A DNA stretch of 45,199 bases from Chlamydiota bacterium (GTDB lineage: Bacteria > Chlamydiota > Chlamydiia > Chlamydiales > Parachlamydiaceae), in NCBI GenBank assembly GCA_013287145.1, contig JABDEI010000004.1, positions 1-45,199 on the forward strand. Direction: 5' to 3'. Below the pieces are notes generated by a model that saw only the letters and a list, made by a program, of their open reading frames with translations, had not been told where the DNA came from and made no database searches. The translations under genes and the position numbers were made by a program. Of this stretch, positions 1 through 7,517 are shown piece after piece (the stretch's first letter is position 1; each line of letters starts with the position of its first letter).

Positions 1-190
1 CCAGGAACTGGCGACATTTCGTTAAAAGTTTCGCCAGTTCCTGGCTCCATATTCTATCTGAAATTTACCGGGGGTTCCTTGCGTCACCCCCGGCTAACTT
101 CTGTAGCCGCTGTCGCGGCAATTTGGCATTTTACGGTAAAAAAAGCTTGAAATCGAGATCGAATCTGTGTCTCTTTGGATTTTTTCACAG
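1..190. repeat. Palindromic dispersed repeat, family A, copy 1 (cut by window edge)
   Basis: Non-coding block of nested hairpins. A 14-bp perfect inverted repeat pairs 1-14 with 31-44 (CCAGGAACTGGCGA arm). CCGGGGGT at 68-75 pairs with ACCCCCGG at 86-93, and GCCGC at 106-110 pairs with GCGGC at 115-119. The same order of hairpins recurs at 20496-20826 and, more diverged, at 32421-32706. The other half of the palindrome seen in copy 2 would lie left of base 1. The end near 190 is approximate. Confidence 0.8.
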
Positions 191-497
191 CCTCATTCCT
201 TTGTGCAAGAATGCCAACCAAACGAAGTTAAAATATACTCTAACCTAGGTCAAAGTTAAAAAAGTTCGAGAAAGCACTAATTGCAAGGTTTGGGTCAATT
301 GGGAAAACTTTTGAAGCCAAAAAAAGCCAAGCTTCAAAAGGTATACCGAAATACAGTCAAAAATCTAAATTTTGAATGTGTTTCGCTATAATCACTTAAC
401 ATGAGTTTTAAATCAGCAACACTTCTTGTTGAAAAGTATCTGCTTTCCTATTAAAATTTCTTCTCTGATCAAAATTCAAACCCAGTAAGAGGAAAAC
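191..497 (+). promoter_or_regulatory. lon leader with possible -10 element
   Basis: AT-rich spacer with no credible gene. A perfect -10 hexamer TATAAT lies at 387-392, but no good -35 is seen 16-18 bp upstream, so the promoter call is weak. A Shine-Dalgarno AAGAGGA at 486-492 lies 5 bases before the TTG start of lon and decides that start. No heat-shock (CIRCE-like) inverted repeat was recognised. Confidence 0.35.
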
Positions 498-2999
498 TTG
501 AATCAAGAAAGCCAAGACAATGCATTCGACTTAGAATTGGAAAATGCCGTCATTAACTCCTTGGACGAAAGCCAGCAAGCCATGAAAAAGGGGGTCTCTG
601 CGCCGGAAGATCTGTTTATTTTCCCTTTGCTGCGGCGACCTTTCTTCCCTGGAATGGCAGCCCCTATCGTCATTGAACCGGGTCCTTTTTATGAAGTTTT
701 AAAAACTCTTGCCAAATCAGATCATAAGTGCGTCGGCCTTTTGTTGGCCAAATCTGAAACACAAGACATCTACAAAGCAAAATTTGAAGATCTTTATCAG
801 GTCGGAGTCTTAGCAAGGGTACTGCGCATCATTCCCATGGAACAAGGCGGTGCGCAAGTCATCTTGAATATGGAGAAGCGCCTTAAGGTTGTCGAACCGC
901 TTGAAAAAGCTAAGACTTTAAAAGCCAAAGTAACCTATTACGAAGACAGTCCAACCCTAACGCAAGAGCTTAAAGCTTACGCCATTAGCATCATCTCTAC
1001 GATTAAAGATCTCCTTAAGCTAAATCCCCTTTTCAAAGAAGAATTGCAGATTTTTCTTGGCCACTCCGATTTCACCGAGCCCGGCAAATTGGCCGACTTT
1101 GCAGTAGCCCTGACAACGGCGTCGCGCGAGGAGTTGCAAGAGGTCTTGGAAACCTTCGATATCCCCGGCCGTATCGATAAAGCTTTAGCTCTTCTTAAGA
1201 AAGAGCTCGATCTTAGCATGCTGCAGCACAATATCAATCAGAAGATCGAAGCTACCATCTCCAAAAGTCAGAAAGATTTCTTCCTAAGAGAGCAGCTTAA
1301 GACAATAAAAAAAGAATTGGGCATTGAAAAAGACGATAAATTACTCGATAGGGAAAAATTCGAAACGCGCTTAAAGCAGCGCAAGGTATCGCCCGACGTT
1401 CTTAAGGTTATTCACGATGAAATGGAAAAGCTGAGCGCACTTGAAGTTCAGTCTGCAGAATATGCCGTTTCTCGCGGCTATCTGGACTGGCTAACGATAA
1501 TTCCTTGGGGCATTCACAGCGAAGAGTGCCATGATTTAAGCAAAGCTGAAAAAATCTTAGAAGAAGATCACTATGGCTTAGAGGATATCAAACAGCGCAT
1601 TTTGGAATTTATCAGCGTAGGAAAACTCTCCGGCGGCGTCCGCGGAAGCATCATCTGCTTGGTAGGGCCTCCAGGTGTTGGCAAGACCAGCATAGGAAAA
1701 AGTATTGCACGGGCGCTTGGCCGCAAATTCTACCGCTTCTCTGTCGGGGGCATGCGCGATGAAGCCGAGATCAAGGGCCACCGCAGAACCTATATCGGCG
1801 CTATGCCGGGGAAACTCATTCAAGCATTGAAGTTCTGTCAAACGATGAATCCTGTCATCATGCTTGATGAGGTTGACAAGATGGTCAGCAGCTATCATGG
1901 CGATCCGGCTTCGGCGCTTTTAGAAGTTTTGGATCCCGAGCAAAACTGCGAGTTCCTCGATCATTACCTCGATGTGCGCTGCAACCTATCGGATGTTCTT
2001 TTCATTGTAACAGCCAACGTTTTGGATACGATCCCCGAGCCGCTCAAAGACCGCATGGATATCTTGAGGCTTTCAGGCTACATCATGCAAGAAAAGATCG
2101 AGATCGTAAAAAAATACCTTATCCCCCGCAACCGCAAATCGATGGGGCTAAAAGCGGCACAGCTTACTTTCACAACTGAGGGCCTGCGCTCAATCATCAA
2201 TGGTTATGCGCGCGAAGCCGGTGTGCGCAATTTGGAAAACCAAGTGAAAAAAATCATGCGCAAAGTCGCCTTAAAAATTGTGAAGGATGAACAACTGGCG
2301 GAAAAGGAAAAAGAATCGAAGAAAAAAGGCGTTAAAGGCAAGAAAAGCAAAGAAGTTATTCCGGAACTTAAGTCAAATCGAATTTCCCCGGTCAATCTTG
2401 CGGAATACCTTGGCAAGCCCATCTTCACAAGCGACCGCTTCTATGAGCGAACGCCTATTGGAGTCTGCATGGGCCTTGCTTGGACGGCAATGGGAGGAGC
2501 GACTCTTTACATCGAAACTATCAAGGTAGCCGCCGAGAAAACGGAAATGAAGCTGACAGGTCAAGCCGGCCAAGTCATGAAAGAATCGTCTGAGATTGCT
2601 TGGAGTTATCTGCATAGCGCCATGCTTAAATATGCTCCGGGGTATACCTTCTTCGAAAAATCGCAAGTGCATATTCACATTCCCGAGGGAGCAACCCCAA
2701 AAGACGGCCCTTCGGCAGGGATTACCATGGTGACGGCTTTGCTTTCTCTTTTGACGGAAACTCCGGTCCTCGATAATCTGGGGATGACGGGAGAATTGAC
2801 TCTGACGGGGCGTATCTTGGCCATTGGTGGCCTCAAAGAAAAGCTAGTAGCAGCGCGGCGCGCCGGACTTAAAACTTTGATATTCCCTAAAGACAATGTA
2901 CGCGACTATGATGAATTGCCGGATTACATTAAAAAAGGTATTGCTATTCATTTCGTCGAGCATTACGACGAGGTTTTTAAGATTGCTTTCAGCGAATGA
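498..2999 (+). CDS. lon: ATP-dependent protease La (Lon)
   Basis: Cytosolic AAA+ serine protease that degrades misfolded and regulatory proteins. The 833-residue protein has an N-terminal substrate-binding LON domain (about 40-235), a coiled linker, an AAA+ module with Walker A GPPGVGKT at 390-397 and Walker B (VIMLDEVDK), and a C-terminal protease domain. The catalytic dyad is Ser739 in PKDGPSAG and Lys782 in GGLKEK, spaced 43 as in E. coli Lon. A lysine-rich insertion (about 597-625) precedes the protease domain. The start is TTG, supported by AAGAGGA 5 bases upstream. It heads a three-gene string with rfaE2 (23-bp gap) and the rhomboid gene (2-bp gap). Lon, RNase Z, xerC and ABC-F in this order match CT344-CT348 of C. 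trachomatis (recalled). Confidence 0.97.
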   Translation: MNQESQDNAFDLELENAVINSLDESQQAMKKGVSAPEDLFIFPLLRRPFFPGMAAPIVIEPGPFYEVLKTLAKSDHKCVGLLLAKSETQDIYKAKFEDLYQVGVLARVLRIIPMEQGGAQVILNMEKRLKVVEPLEKAKTLKAKVTYYEDSPTLTQELKAYAISIISTIKDLLKLNPLFKEELQIFLGHSDFTEPGKLADFAVALTTASREELQEVLETFDIPGRIDKALALLKKELDLSMLQHNINQKIEATISKSQKDFFLREQLKTIKKELGIEKDDKLLDREKFETRLKQRKVSPDVLKVIHDEMEKLSALEVQSAEYAVSRGYLDWLTIIPWGIHSEECHDLSKAEKILEEDHYGLEDIKQRILEFISVGKLSGGVRGSIICLVGPPGVGKTSIGKSIARALGRKFYRFSVGGMRDEAEIKGHRRTYIGAMPGKLIQALKFCQTMNPVIMLDEVDKMVSSYHGDPASALLEVLDPEQNCEFLDHYLDVRCNLSDVLFIVTANVLDTIPEPLKDRMDILRLSGYIMQEKIEIVKKYLIPRNRKSMGLKAAQLTFTTEGLRSIINGYAREAGVRNLENQVKKIMRKVALKIVKDEQLAEKEKESKKKGVKGKKSKEVIPELKSNRISPVNLAEYLGKPIFTSDRFYERTPIGVCMGLAWTAMGGATLYIETIKVAAEKTEMKLTGQAGQVMKESSEIAWSYLHSAMLKYAPGYTFFEKSQVHIHIPEGATPKDGPSAGITMVTALLSLLTETPVLDNLGMTGELTLTGRILAIGGLKEKLVAARRAGLKTLIFPKDNVRDYDELPDYIKKGIAIHFVEHYDEVFKIAFSE

Positions 3000-3022
3000 A
3001 TGTAAAATAACGAGGCTTAATT

Positions 3023-3532
3023 ATGCCAGTTCATGAACCATGGGCTATTGCTTTTAAGAGAAAACTCATTCCACCCGGCCATCTTGAGCGCCAGATAGGA
3101 GAGTTGCGAAAAAAAGGGCAAAAAATAGCAACACTCAATGGTTCCTTCGATCTGCTGCATGCAGGGCATCTGCATATTATCTATGAAGCCAAAAAAAGAG
3201 GCGATATCTTAATCGTAGCTCTTAACACCGACCGATCGATTCAACAATACAAAAGTCCAAAACGTCCCATCATTCCTTTAGAGTACCGCCTGCAGATGAT
3301 GGCTGCCCTAGAGTTCGTGGACTTCGTCACATGGTTTGATGAAACTGATCCTCGCAAAACACTTGCCATCATCAAGCCAGATGTTCATGTCAATGGTCCT
3401 GAATATGGAGAAAATTGCATCGAAGCCGAGACGGTGAAATCCCATGGCGGATTCATCCATATCGTTGAGTTAGTTCCCGGACTATCTACCTCTCAAATTC
3501 TCAAAAAAATCGAAAGTCTAAAAGGCGAATAA
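3023..3532 (+). CDS. rfaE2: RfaE2-type cytidylyltransferase-like nucleotidyltransferase (heptose-1-phosphate adenylyltransferase)
   Basis: A 169-residue single-domain nucleotidyltransferase. The HxGH nucleotide-binding signature is His46-Ala-Gly-His49, after the typical TLNGSFDLLH strand. RPIIPLEYR follows in the position of the ISSTSER-like loop of the superfamily, and the C-terminal GLSTSQILKKI matches the G-STT-I-KI ending of RfaE domain II (HldE C-terminal half). The expected reaction is ADP transfer onto D-glycero-D-manno-heptose 1-phosphate, a step toward ADP-heptose for lipopolysaccharide core. No separate kinase domain (HldE N-terminal half) is fused or adjacent, so the substrate is not proven; glycerol-3-phosphate or another sugar phosphate is possible. 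It lies 23 bp after lon and 2 bp before the rhomboid gene. Confidence 0.82.
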   Translation: MPVHEPWAIAFKRKLIPPGHLERQIGELRKKGQKIATLNGSFDLLHAGHLHIIYEAKKRGDILIVALNTDRSIQQYKSPKRPIIPLEYRLQMMAALEFVDFVTWFDETDPRKTLAIIKPDVHVNGPEYGENCIEAETVKSHGGFIHIVELVPGLSTSQILKKIESLKGE

Positions 3533-3534
3533 TA

Positions 3535-4719
3535 ATGCGTTTGCTCGCCACTTTGACAAACGAAGAGCAAAGTCAGATTCTATCCTCTTTTTTAGCGCGC
3601 AAAGGGATCGAAAATCAGCTAGAAGTCGAAACAAATACCGATTGGGGAAGCTCCGACTACGGAACCATCAACTGTAAAATCTGGGTTTATGATGAAGATC
3701 AGTTTGCTGAAGCTAGCAAAATTGCCGATGAGTTCTTTCAATCTCCCAGCGACCAGAAATTTCAAATGCGCGAAAGAGCTGCAAAAACCTTTTTAGAACC
3801 TGTGCAAACAACGATTAAGCAGGCTCCTCAAAGACTAGCCAACGCCACCAAAAAAGGCCTTGTCTTAAATCGTCAATCTTTTGGTGTAGTCACTCTGTAT
3901 CTTTTGATCTTATGCGGCATTATTTTCGGCCTAGATCAGCTGACAACACCATCTTTGGAGCAAATCCCCCCATCAATCCCCTACATCGCGGTATTTTCTT
4001 CTCCGATCAAAAAAGAGCTCTTGTATGATTATCCCCAAGCCTTCGAAATCATTGACAAAATCGCAAAAGCTTATGGAAAAGATAAACTGCAAAATATCGA
4101 TGATCTTCCACCCCAAGGAAAATTTCTCTTAGAACAATTCTACCATACTCCATATTGGCAAGGTCTCTATGAAAAAATTGTTTTGCATCTAAAAAACTTG
4201 CAAAAGCAATGGGATTTTAATGCTCCTATGTTTGAAAAAATTAGGCAGGGGGAAATATGGCGTCTTTTTACTCCAAGTCTGATGCATTACGATATCTTTC
4301 ACATCTTTTTTAATATGATTTGGCTCATCGTCTTAGGCAGGCAGATGGAGCAGTGCATGGGTAAATGGAAATATCTTTTATTCATTATCTTGACCGGCAT
4401 TTTTTCCAATACATGCCAATATTTGATGACGGGTGTCAATTTCGTCGGGTTCTCGGGCGTTCTCTGCGCCATGCTAACTTTCATCTGGGTAAGACAGCGG
4501 AAAGCCGCATGGGAGGGCTACCAACTTCAGGGAGCAACTTTTGCTTTTATCGCCATCTTCATCCTTGCCATGTTTGCTTTGCAAACGGCGTCATTCTTTT
4601 TAGAAGTCTATGGCGATCTCTCACTATCTCCCGGCATTGCTAATACAGCCCACCTCTCAGGAGCTGTCTTAGGCTTTATCCTTGGCCATTTTAACTTCTT
4701 CGCCTGGAAGAACGCTTAA
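3535..4719 (+). CDS. Rhomboid family intramembrane serine protease
   Basis: A 394-residue polytopic membrane protein. Residues 1-75 form a soluble N-terminal domain resembling the GlpG cytoplasmic domain. A first hydrophobic segment lies at about 117-134, followed by an unusually long loop (about 135-240), then the rhomboid core. Core landmarks are IWRLFTPSLMH (241-251), HIFFNMIWLIVLG (256-268), the nucleophile Ser307 in GFSG and the catalytic His373 in TAHLSG, giving the Ser-His dyad. It should cleave transmembrane segments of other membrane proteins. The 100-residue loop after the first membrane helix makes it longer than E. coli GlpG (276 aa). It is the last gene of the lon string. A heptamer repeat tract begins 15 bp after its stop. 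Confidence 0.9.
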   Translation: MRLLATLTNEEQSQILSSFLARKGIENQLEVETNTDWGSSDYGTINCKIWVYDEDQFAEASKIADEFFQSPSDQKFQMRERAAKTFLEPVQTTIKQAPQRLANATKKGLVLNRQSFGVVTLYLLILCGIIFGLDQLTTPSLEQIPPSIPYIAVFSSPIKKELLYDYPQAFEIIDKIAKAYGKDKLQNIDDLPPQGKFLLEQFYHTPYWQGLYEKIVLHLKNLQKQWDFNAPMFEKIRQGEIWRLFTPSLMHYDIFHIFFNMIWLIVLGRQMEQCMGKWKYLLFIILTGIFSNTCQYLMTGVNFVGFSGVLCAMLTFIWVRQRKAAWEGYQLQGATFAFIAIFILAMFALQTASFFLEVYGDLSLSPGIANTAHLSGAVLGFILGHFNFFAWKNA

Positions 4720-4734
4720 AAACCAATGCTAAGT

Positions 4735-4798
4735 GTAGTCGGTAGTCAGTAGTCAGTAGTCAGTAGGAAGCCAGAATTCAGAATCCAGAATTCAGAAT
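4735..4798. repeat. Heptanucleotide tandem tracts (GTAGTCA and YCAGAAT)
   Basis: Two adjacent 7-bp tandem tracts: four units of GTAGTCR at 4735-4762, then four units of YCAGAAT at 4771-4798. Their inverted copies lie at 5441-5526 on the far side of the palindromic nest. The 28-nt 4771-4798 segment is the uninterrupted counterpart of the site where the miniature element sits at 5164-5440. Confidence 0.85.
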
Positions 4799-5162
4799 GA
4801 ACGGCAGAATACCAGAGAACGTCGTATAAATGGTTGTGAGTTCAGTCGCCCGTCACTGCGTTCTGGGCTCTTTTTTTTGTTAACATCACCCACAGTTCCT
4901 TCGCTAATCACAAAGTCACAGTGGGCTTTGATCGATCGCCCTAGGCGGGCTCTAGGGCATAATTACCATCTTTTTGTCCTAAGTCCGGAGTGAAAACGTA
5001 GGACGGCCCGAACATAGCCAGCGTGACTGAGCGCCTTAGCGCGATGGAGCGCTGGATTTGCAAAACCAAGAATTAGAGCCCAGAACGCAGTGACGGGCGA
5101 CTGAACTCACAACCATTTATACGACGTTCTCTGGTATTCTGTCGTTCATTCTGAATTCTGGA
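4784..5162. repeat. Long inverted repeat (about 88-bp arms) around a 200-bp structured core
   Basis: Bases 4784-4871 and 5075-5162 are reverse complements with about one mismatch. The arms contain TATAAATGGTTGTGAG and GTCGCCCGTCACTGCG. A diverged piece of the same arm is readable at about 37610-37690. No transposase reading frame is present. The outer flanks (heptamer tracts) are also inverted copies, so the whole 4735-5526 block is a nest of palindromes between the convergent rhomboid and coiled-coil genes. Confidence 0.85.
4889..5055. other. Run of four consecutive stem-loops inside the palindrome core
   Basis: Four successive inverted pairs: CCCAC 4889-4893 with GTGGG 4921-4925; GCCCTA 4938-4943 with TAGGGC 4953-4958; GTCCTA 4976-4981 with TAGGAC 4999-5004; CCAGCG 5018-5023 with CGCTGG 5050-5055, the last enclosing GCGC-CTTA-GCGC (5031-5042). 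The block is more GC-rich than its surroundings. It could be a structured RNA or only DNA-level repeats; no known RNA family was recognised. Confidence 0.45.
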
Positions 5163-5163
5163 T

Positions 5164-5440
5164 GGCGTTGTTGCATAAATCTAATGCCGTTCTTTCAGAA
5201 CTCAATCCTCCCTCTTGGATACCCAGGCCTCTCGCTGCGCTTCGGCCTGGGCTATGACATGAAGGCCTTTCAGGCCATGAAATCAGTACATTTTTAAAAA
5301 GATTGTGTTTTCAATGGTCTGAAGGACCATAATAACATAGCCCAGGCCGAAGCGAAAGCGAGAGGCCTGGGAAAAAGGATAAGCAAAAGCTGAGTTCTGA
5401 AAGAACGGCATCTTCTTTCACAGATTTATGCAACAACGCC
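5164..5440. mobile_element. Miniature inverted-repeat element with IS903/IS5-type ends
   Basis: A 277-bp non-coding palindrome whose terminal inverted repeats begin GGCGTTGTTGCATAAATCT, close to the ends known for the IS903 group of the IS5 family. It is flanked by a perfect 9-bp duplication ATTCTGGAT (5155-5163 and 5441-5449), the duplication length known for IS903. Removing the element and one duplication restores four in-register heptamers identical to the inverted arm at 4771-4798, so an empty site is preserved in the same locus. The core (from ATGCCGT inward, with CCCAGGCC/GGCCTGGG hairpins) is shared with the palindrome at 42059-42331. No transposase is encoded in the window. Confidence 0.85.
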
Positions 5441-5526
5441 ATTCTGGATTCTGAATTCTGGCTTCCTACTGGCTACTGACTACCGACTACCGTTTAGCAT
5501 TTAGCATTTATCATTTAGCGTTTCTT
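5441..5526. repeat. Heptanucleotide tandem tracts next to the coiled-coil gene stop
   Basis: Three ATTCTGR units (5441-5461), then nine contiguous in-register heptamers (5464-5526) grading from TCCTACT through GACTACC to ATTTAGC. The tract ends 3 bp from the stop codon (5530) of the minus-strand gene. Read from that gene the order is AACGCTAAAT-like units, GGTAGTC units, then CAGAAT units, the same order found after the genes ending at 4719 and 37791. Confidence 0.85.
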
Positions 5527-5529
5527 TCA

Positions 5530-7221
5530 TTAGGTGCTTAACACTTCAAGGGCGGTTTTTGCTTTAGGAATGCCTCGTCCTCTCATAGGACTCATATTTG
5601 GAGGAGTTTTCTGCGAAGCAAATAAGCTTACTACTTCATAAGAGTTACTAATTTCTTGTCCAATTTCTTGAATGATCTTTTTGCAATCACCGACACTAAA
5701 AAGCTCCGGGTCGAATGTTAACGGCTTTGCATTTTTCCATTTTTCAAAAAAAGGCTCTAGCGTGTAAGTTTTGGCGAGATTTTTCTCTACAAATTCAATT
5801 TTATTTTTTAAACGTGAAACTCTAAAATTGTTGTTTGCGACAACCTGTTCACATAGCTCAATTTGTTTTTGAATTAAGTTTATAGCATAAGAAGTTTGAT
5901 TCGAGTTAACGAAATTGACTAATTGGGAATGGATATCATTTAGTGGCGCATGGGTCAAAATTGTTTCTTTTAATTGCTCTTGTTCAATTTTCAGATGATG
6001 AAGATTTGCCATGTATTTTTTGACTGAAGAAGGCATTAATTTGTGTAGTTTTTCACAGTTGTTATCTATTTCCTCTTGAAATGACTTTATTTGATTTAGA
6101 GCCGTTGGTTCCGAAAAAATGAGTTCATCGCGAACCAATTTAAATGCTTGAATTTTATCCTGTAACTCCAAAATAGCAATTTTTCTTGAAGATTTGCTAA
6201 TTTCCTCTCTTTCAAATTCAGGCAACTTTTCTTCCAACAATTGAATTTTTTTTTCTAGCTCATCAAGTTTTCTTTTAGCTGATTTGAAATCTTGATGCAT
6301 GCTAGATAAAGCTGCTGTTTTTTCGCTCTTTTTTTGACGAATAAGATTTTTTTTCAAATTAACTAAAACCTCAATACTCTTTGTGTTAACGCGGACAGTT
6401 TCATGAGCGACTTTCTCACGATCCTTAAGCTTATCGATCTTAGCTTTGGTTTCTCGGATTGTGGCGTTGGCAAATTCTTTTGACGAATTATTTTTTGCCT
6501 TATCAGAATTCAAAATTTTGGTGATGCATTCCAACATTTTGCCATGATCATTCGATATTTTATCGATTTCAGACAACAAATTCTTTGTTTTTCTCTTGTC
6601 AGTTTTTAAAGCTTGTAGCCAGCCCAAGGTCGTCTTAATACGTGTGATAATTTGATCGTCAGGGTTTTCTTTACTCTCTACTGAGCTAAAGAAACGAAGG
6701 ATGATTTCGCTGATTTTATTATCGGTTGGTTTCAAACGACTCTTGATTTGAACAATGCAATGCTTTAGCTCAGACCAACGTTTGTTTGTTTCTTCAAGAA
6801 TTTTTTCTTCATTAACATTTGCATTTGAAAAGGCTTGTGTTATGGCTTCAATATTTTTGTTTTCTTTGAAATAGGAATATTTTTTTAGAATCCTCTCCAG
6901 TTTAACAAATTCTTTGACATTACTTTCTTTTTCAAGCTGACATTTAATTTTTTTTACTTTTTTTAAATCAACAGCATATGTGTGTCTATGCGCATCAAAC
7001 TTCGCTATATTTTCATCAGGAATTTTACTATTGTCTGATTTACATACGTTGATCAACTTCACAAAGCTCTCTTTCCTTCGAGTTAATTCAGCGATTGCTA
7101 CTTGTGCGGCCTCAATTCCTTTTTGATGAACATTATTCTGCAAGCCTTTTTCAATAGATTCTACACATGCTAATGCCGCGGTTAGATTGGCAGTAGTTGA
7201 TGATATCCTATACAGACCCAT
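5530..7221 (-). CDS. Unrecognised lysine-rich coiled-coil protein
   Basis: A 563-residue hydrophilic protein that I do not recognise. It has no signal peptide or membrane segment. Most of residues 75-520 is lysine/glutamate-rich with heptad-like spacing, suggesting long coiled coils. The C-terminus (about 530-563) is proline/glycine/arginine-richer, with SPMRGRGIPK. The start is supported by a strong Shine-Dalgarno (CGGAGGA on the minus strand, plus-strand 7231-7237). It is AT-rich relative to lon or ftsK. It is convergent with the rhomboid gene across the palindromic nest and divergent from the equally unrecognised 7518 gene. A role as a secreted host-interaction or structural protein is a guess from size and coiled-coil content only. 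Confidence 0.72.
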   Translation of the reverse strand: MGLYRISSTTANLTAALACVESIEKGLQNNVHQKGIEAAQVAIAELTRRKESFVKLINVCKSDNSKIPDENIAKFDAHRHTYAVDLKKVKKIKCQLEKESNVKEFVKLERILKKYSYFKENKNIEAITQAFSNANVNEEKILEETNKRWSELKHCIVQIKSRLKPTDNKISEIILRFFSSVESKENPDDQIITRIKTTLGWLQALKTDKRKTKNLLSEIDKISNDHGKMLECITKILNSDKAKNNSSKEFANATIRETKAKIDKLKDREKVAHETVRVNTKSIEVLVNLKKNLIRQKKSEKTAALSSMHQDFKSAKRKLDELEKKIQLLEEKLPEFEREEISKSSRKIAILELQDKIQAFKLVRDELIFSEPTALNQIKSFQEEIDNNCEKLHKLMPSSVKKYMANLHHLKIEQEQLKETILTHAPLNDIHSQLVNFVNSNQTSYAINLIQKQIELCEQVVANNNFRVSRLKNKIEFVEKNLAKTYTLEPFFEKWKNAKPLTFDPELFSVGDCKKIIQEIGQEISNSYEVVSLFASQKTPPNMSPMRGRGIPKAKTALEVLST

Positions 7222-7517
7222 AAAATATTTTTCCTCCGGTTAACGAAGTTTGTTTTTACATTTAAAAAAAATAATAGATTTAAAGCAATTTAAATAATTT
7301 CATAACCATCTTACAAAATTAAAAAAACTAAAATTTTAATCGACAAAATGCTTATATTACTAAACCACAATGTCTTGTAAAAAAAACAAAAGTCTTTTAT
7401 CTGCTCCTCGAAGAGAAATTTAAATTATTTAATAATATTTTAATCTATAAAAACATCTATCTTTACAAATTAAAGAGGGATTATAATAAACTATAAAGAT
7501 TGTAGTAGGAGTATTTT
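7222..7517. promoter_or_regulatory. AT-rich divergent intergenic region
   Basis: About 296 bp of very AT-rich sequence between divergent genes, with no open reading frame of note. A TATAAT hexamer at 7482-7487 points to the 7518 gene, with TTTACA at 7462-7467 only 14 bp upstream (short spacing). AGGAG at 7507-7511, 6 bases before the ATG, is a good ribosome site. No operator-like repeat is evident. Confidence 0.4.

Noticed and set aside
1578-1898. Minus-strand frame inside lon
   Set aside because: Shadow of lon; the plus frame has all Lon motifs.
4889-5055. tRNA gene among the hairpins
   Set aside because: No cloverleaf, no T-loop consensus and no anticodon arm could be drawn.
4735-5526. 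CRISPR-like array because of repeated units
   Set aside because: Units are 7 bp contiguous repeats and palindromes, with no spacers of regular length and no cas genes.
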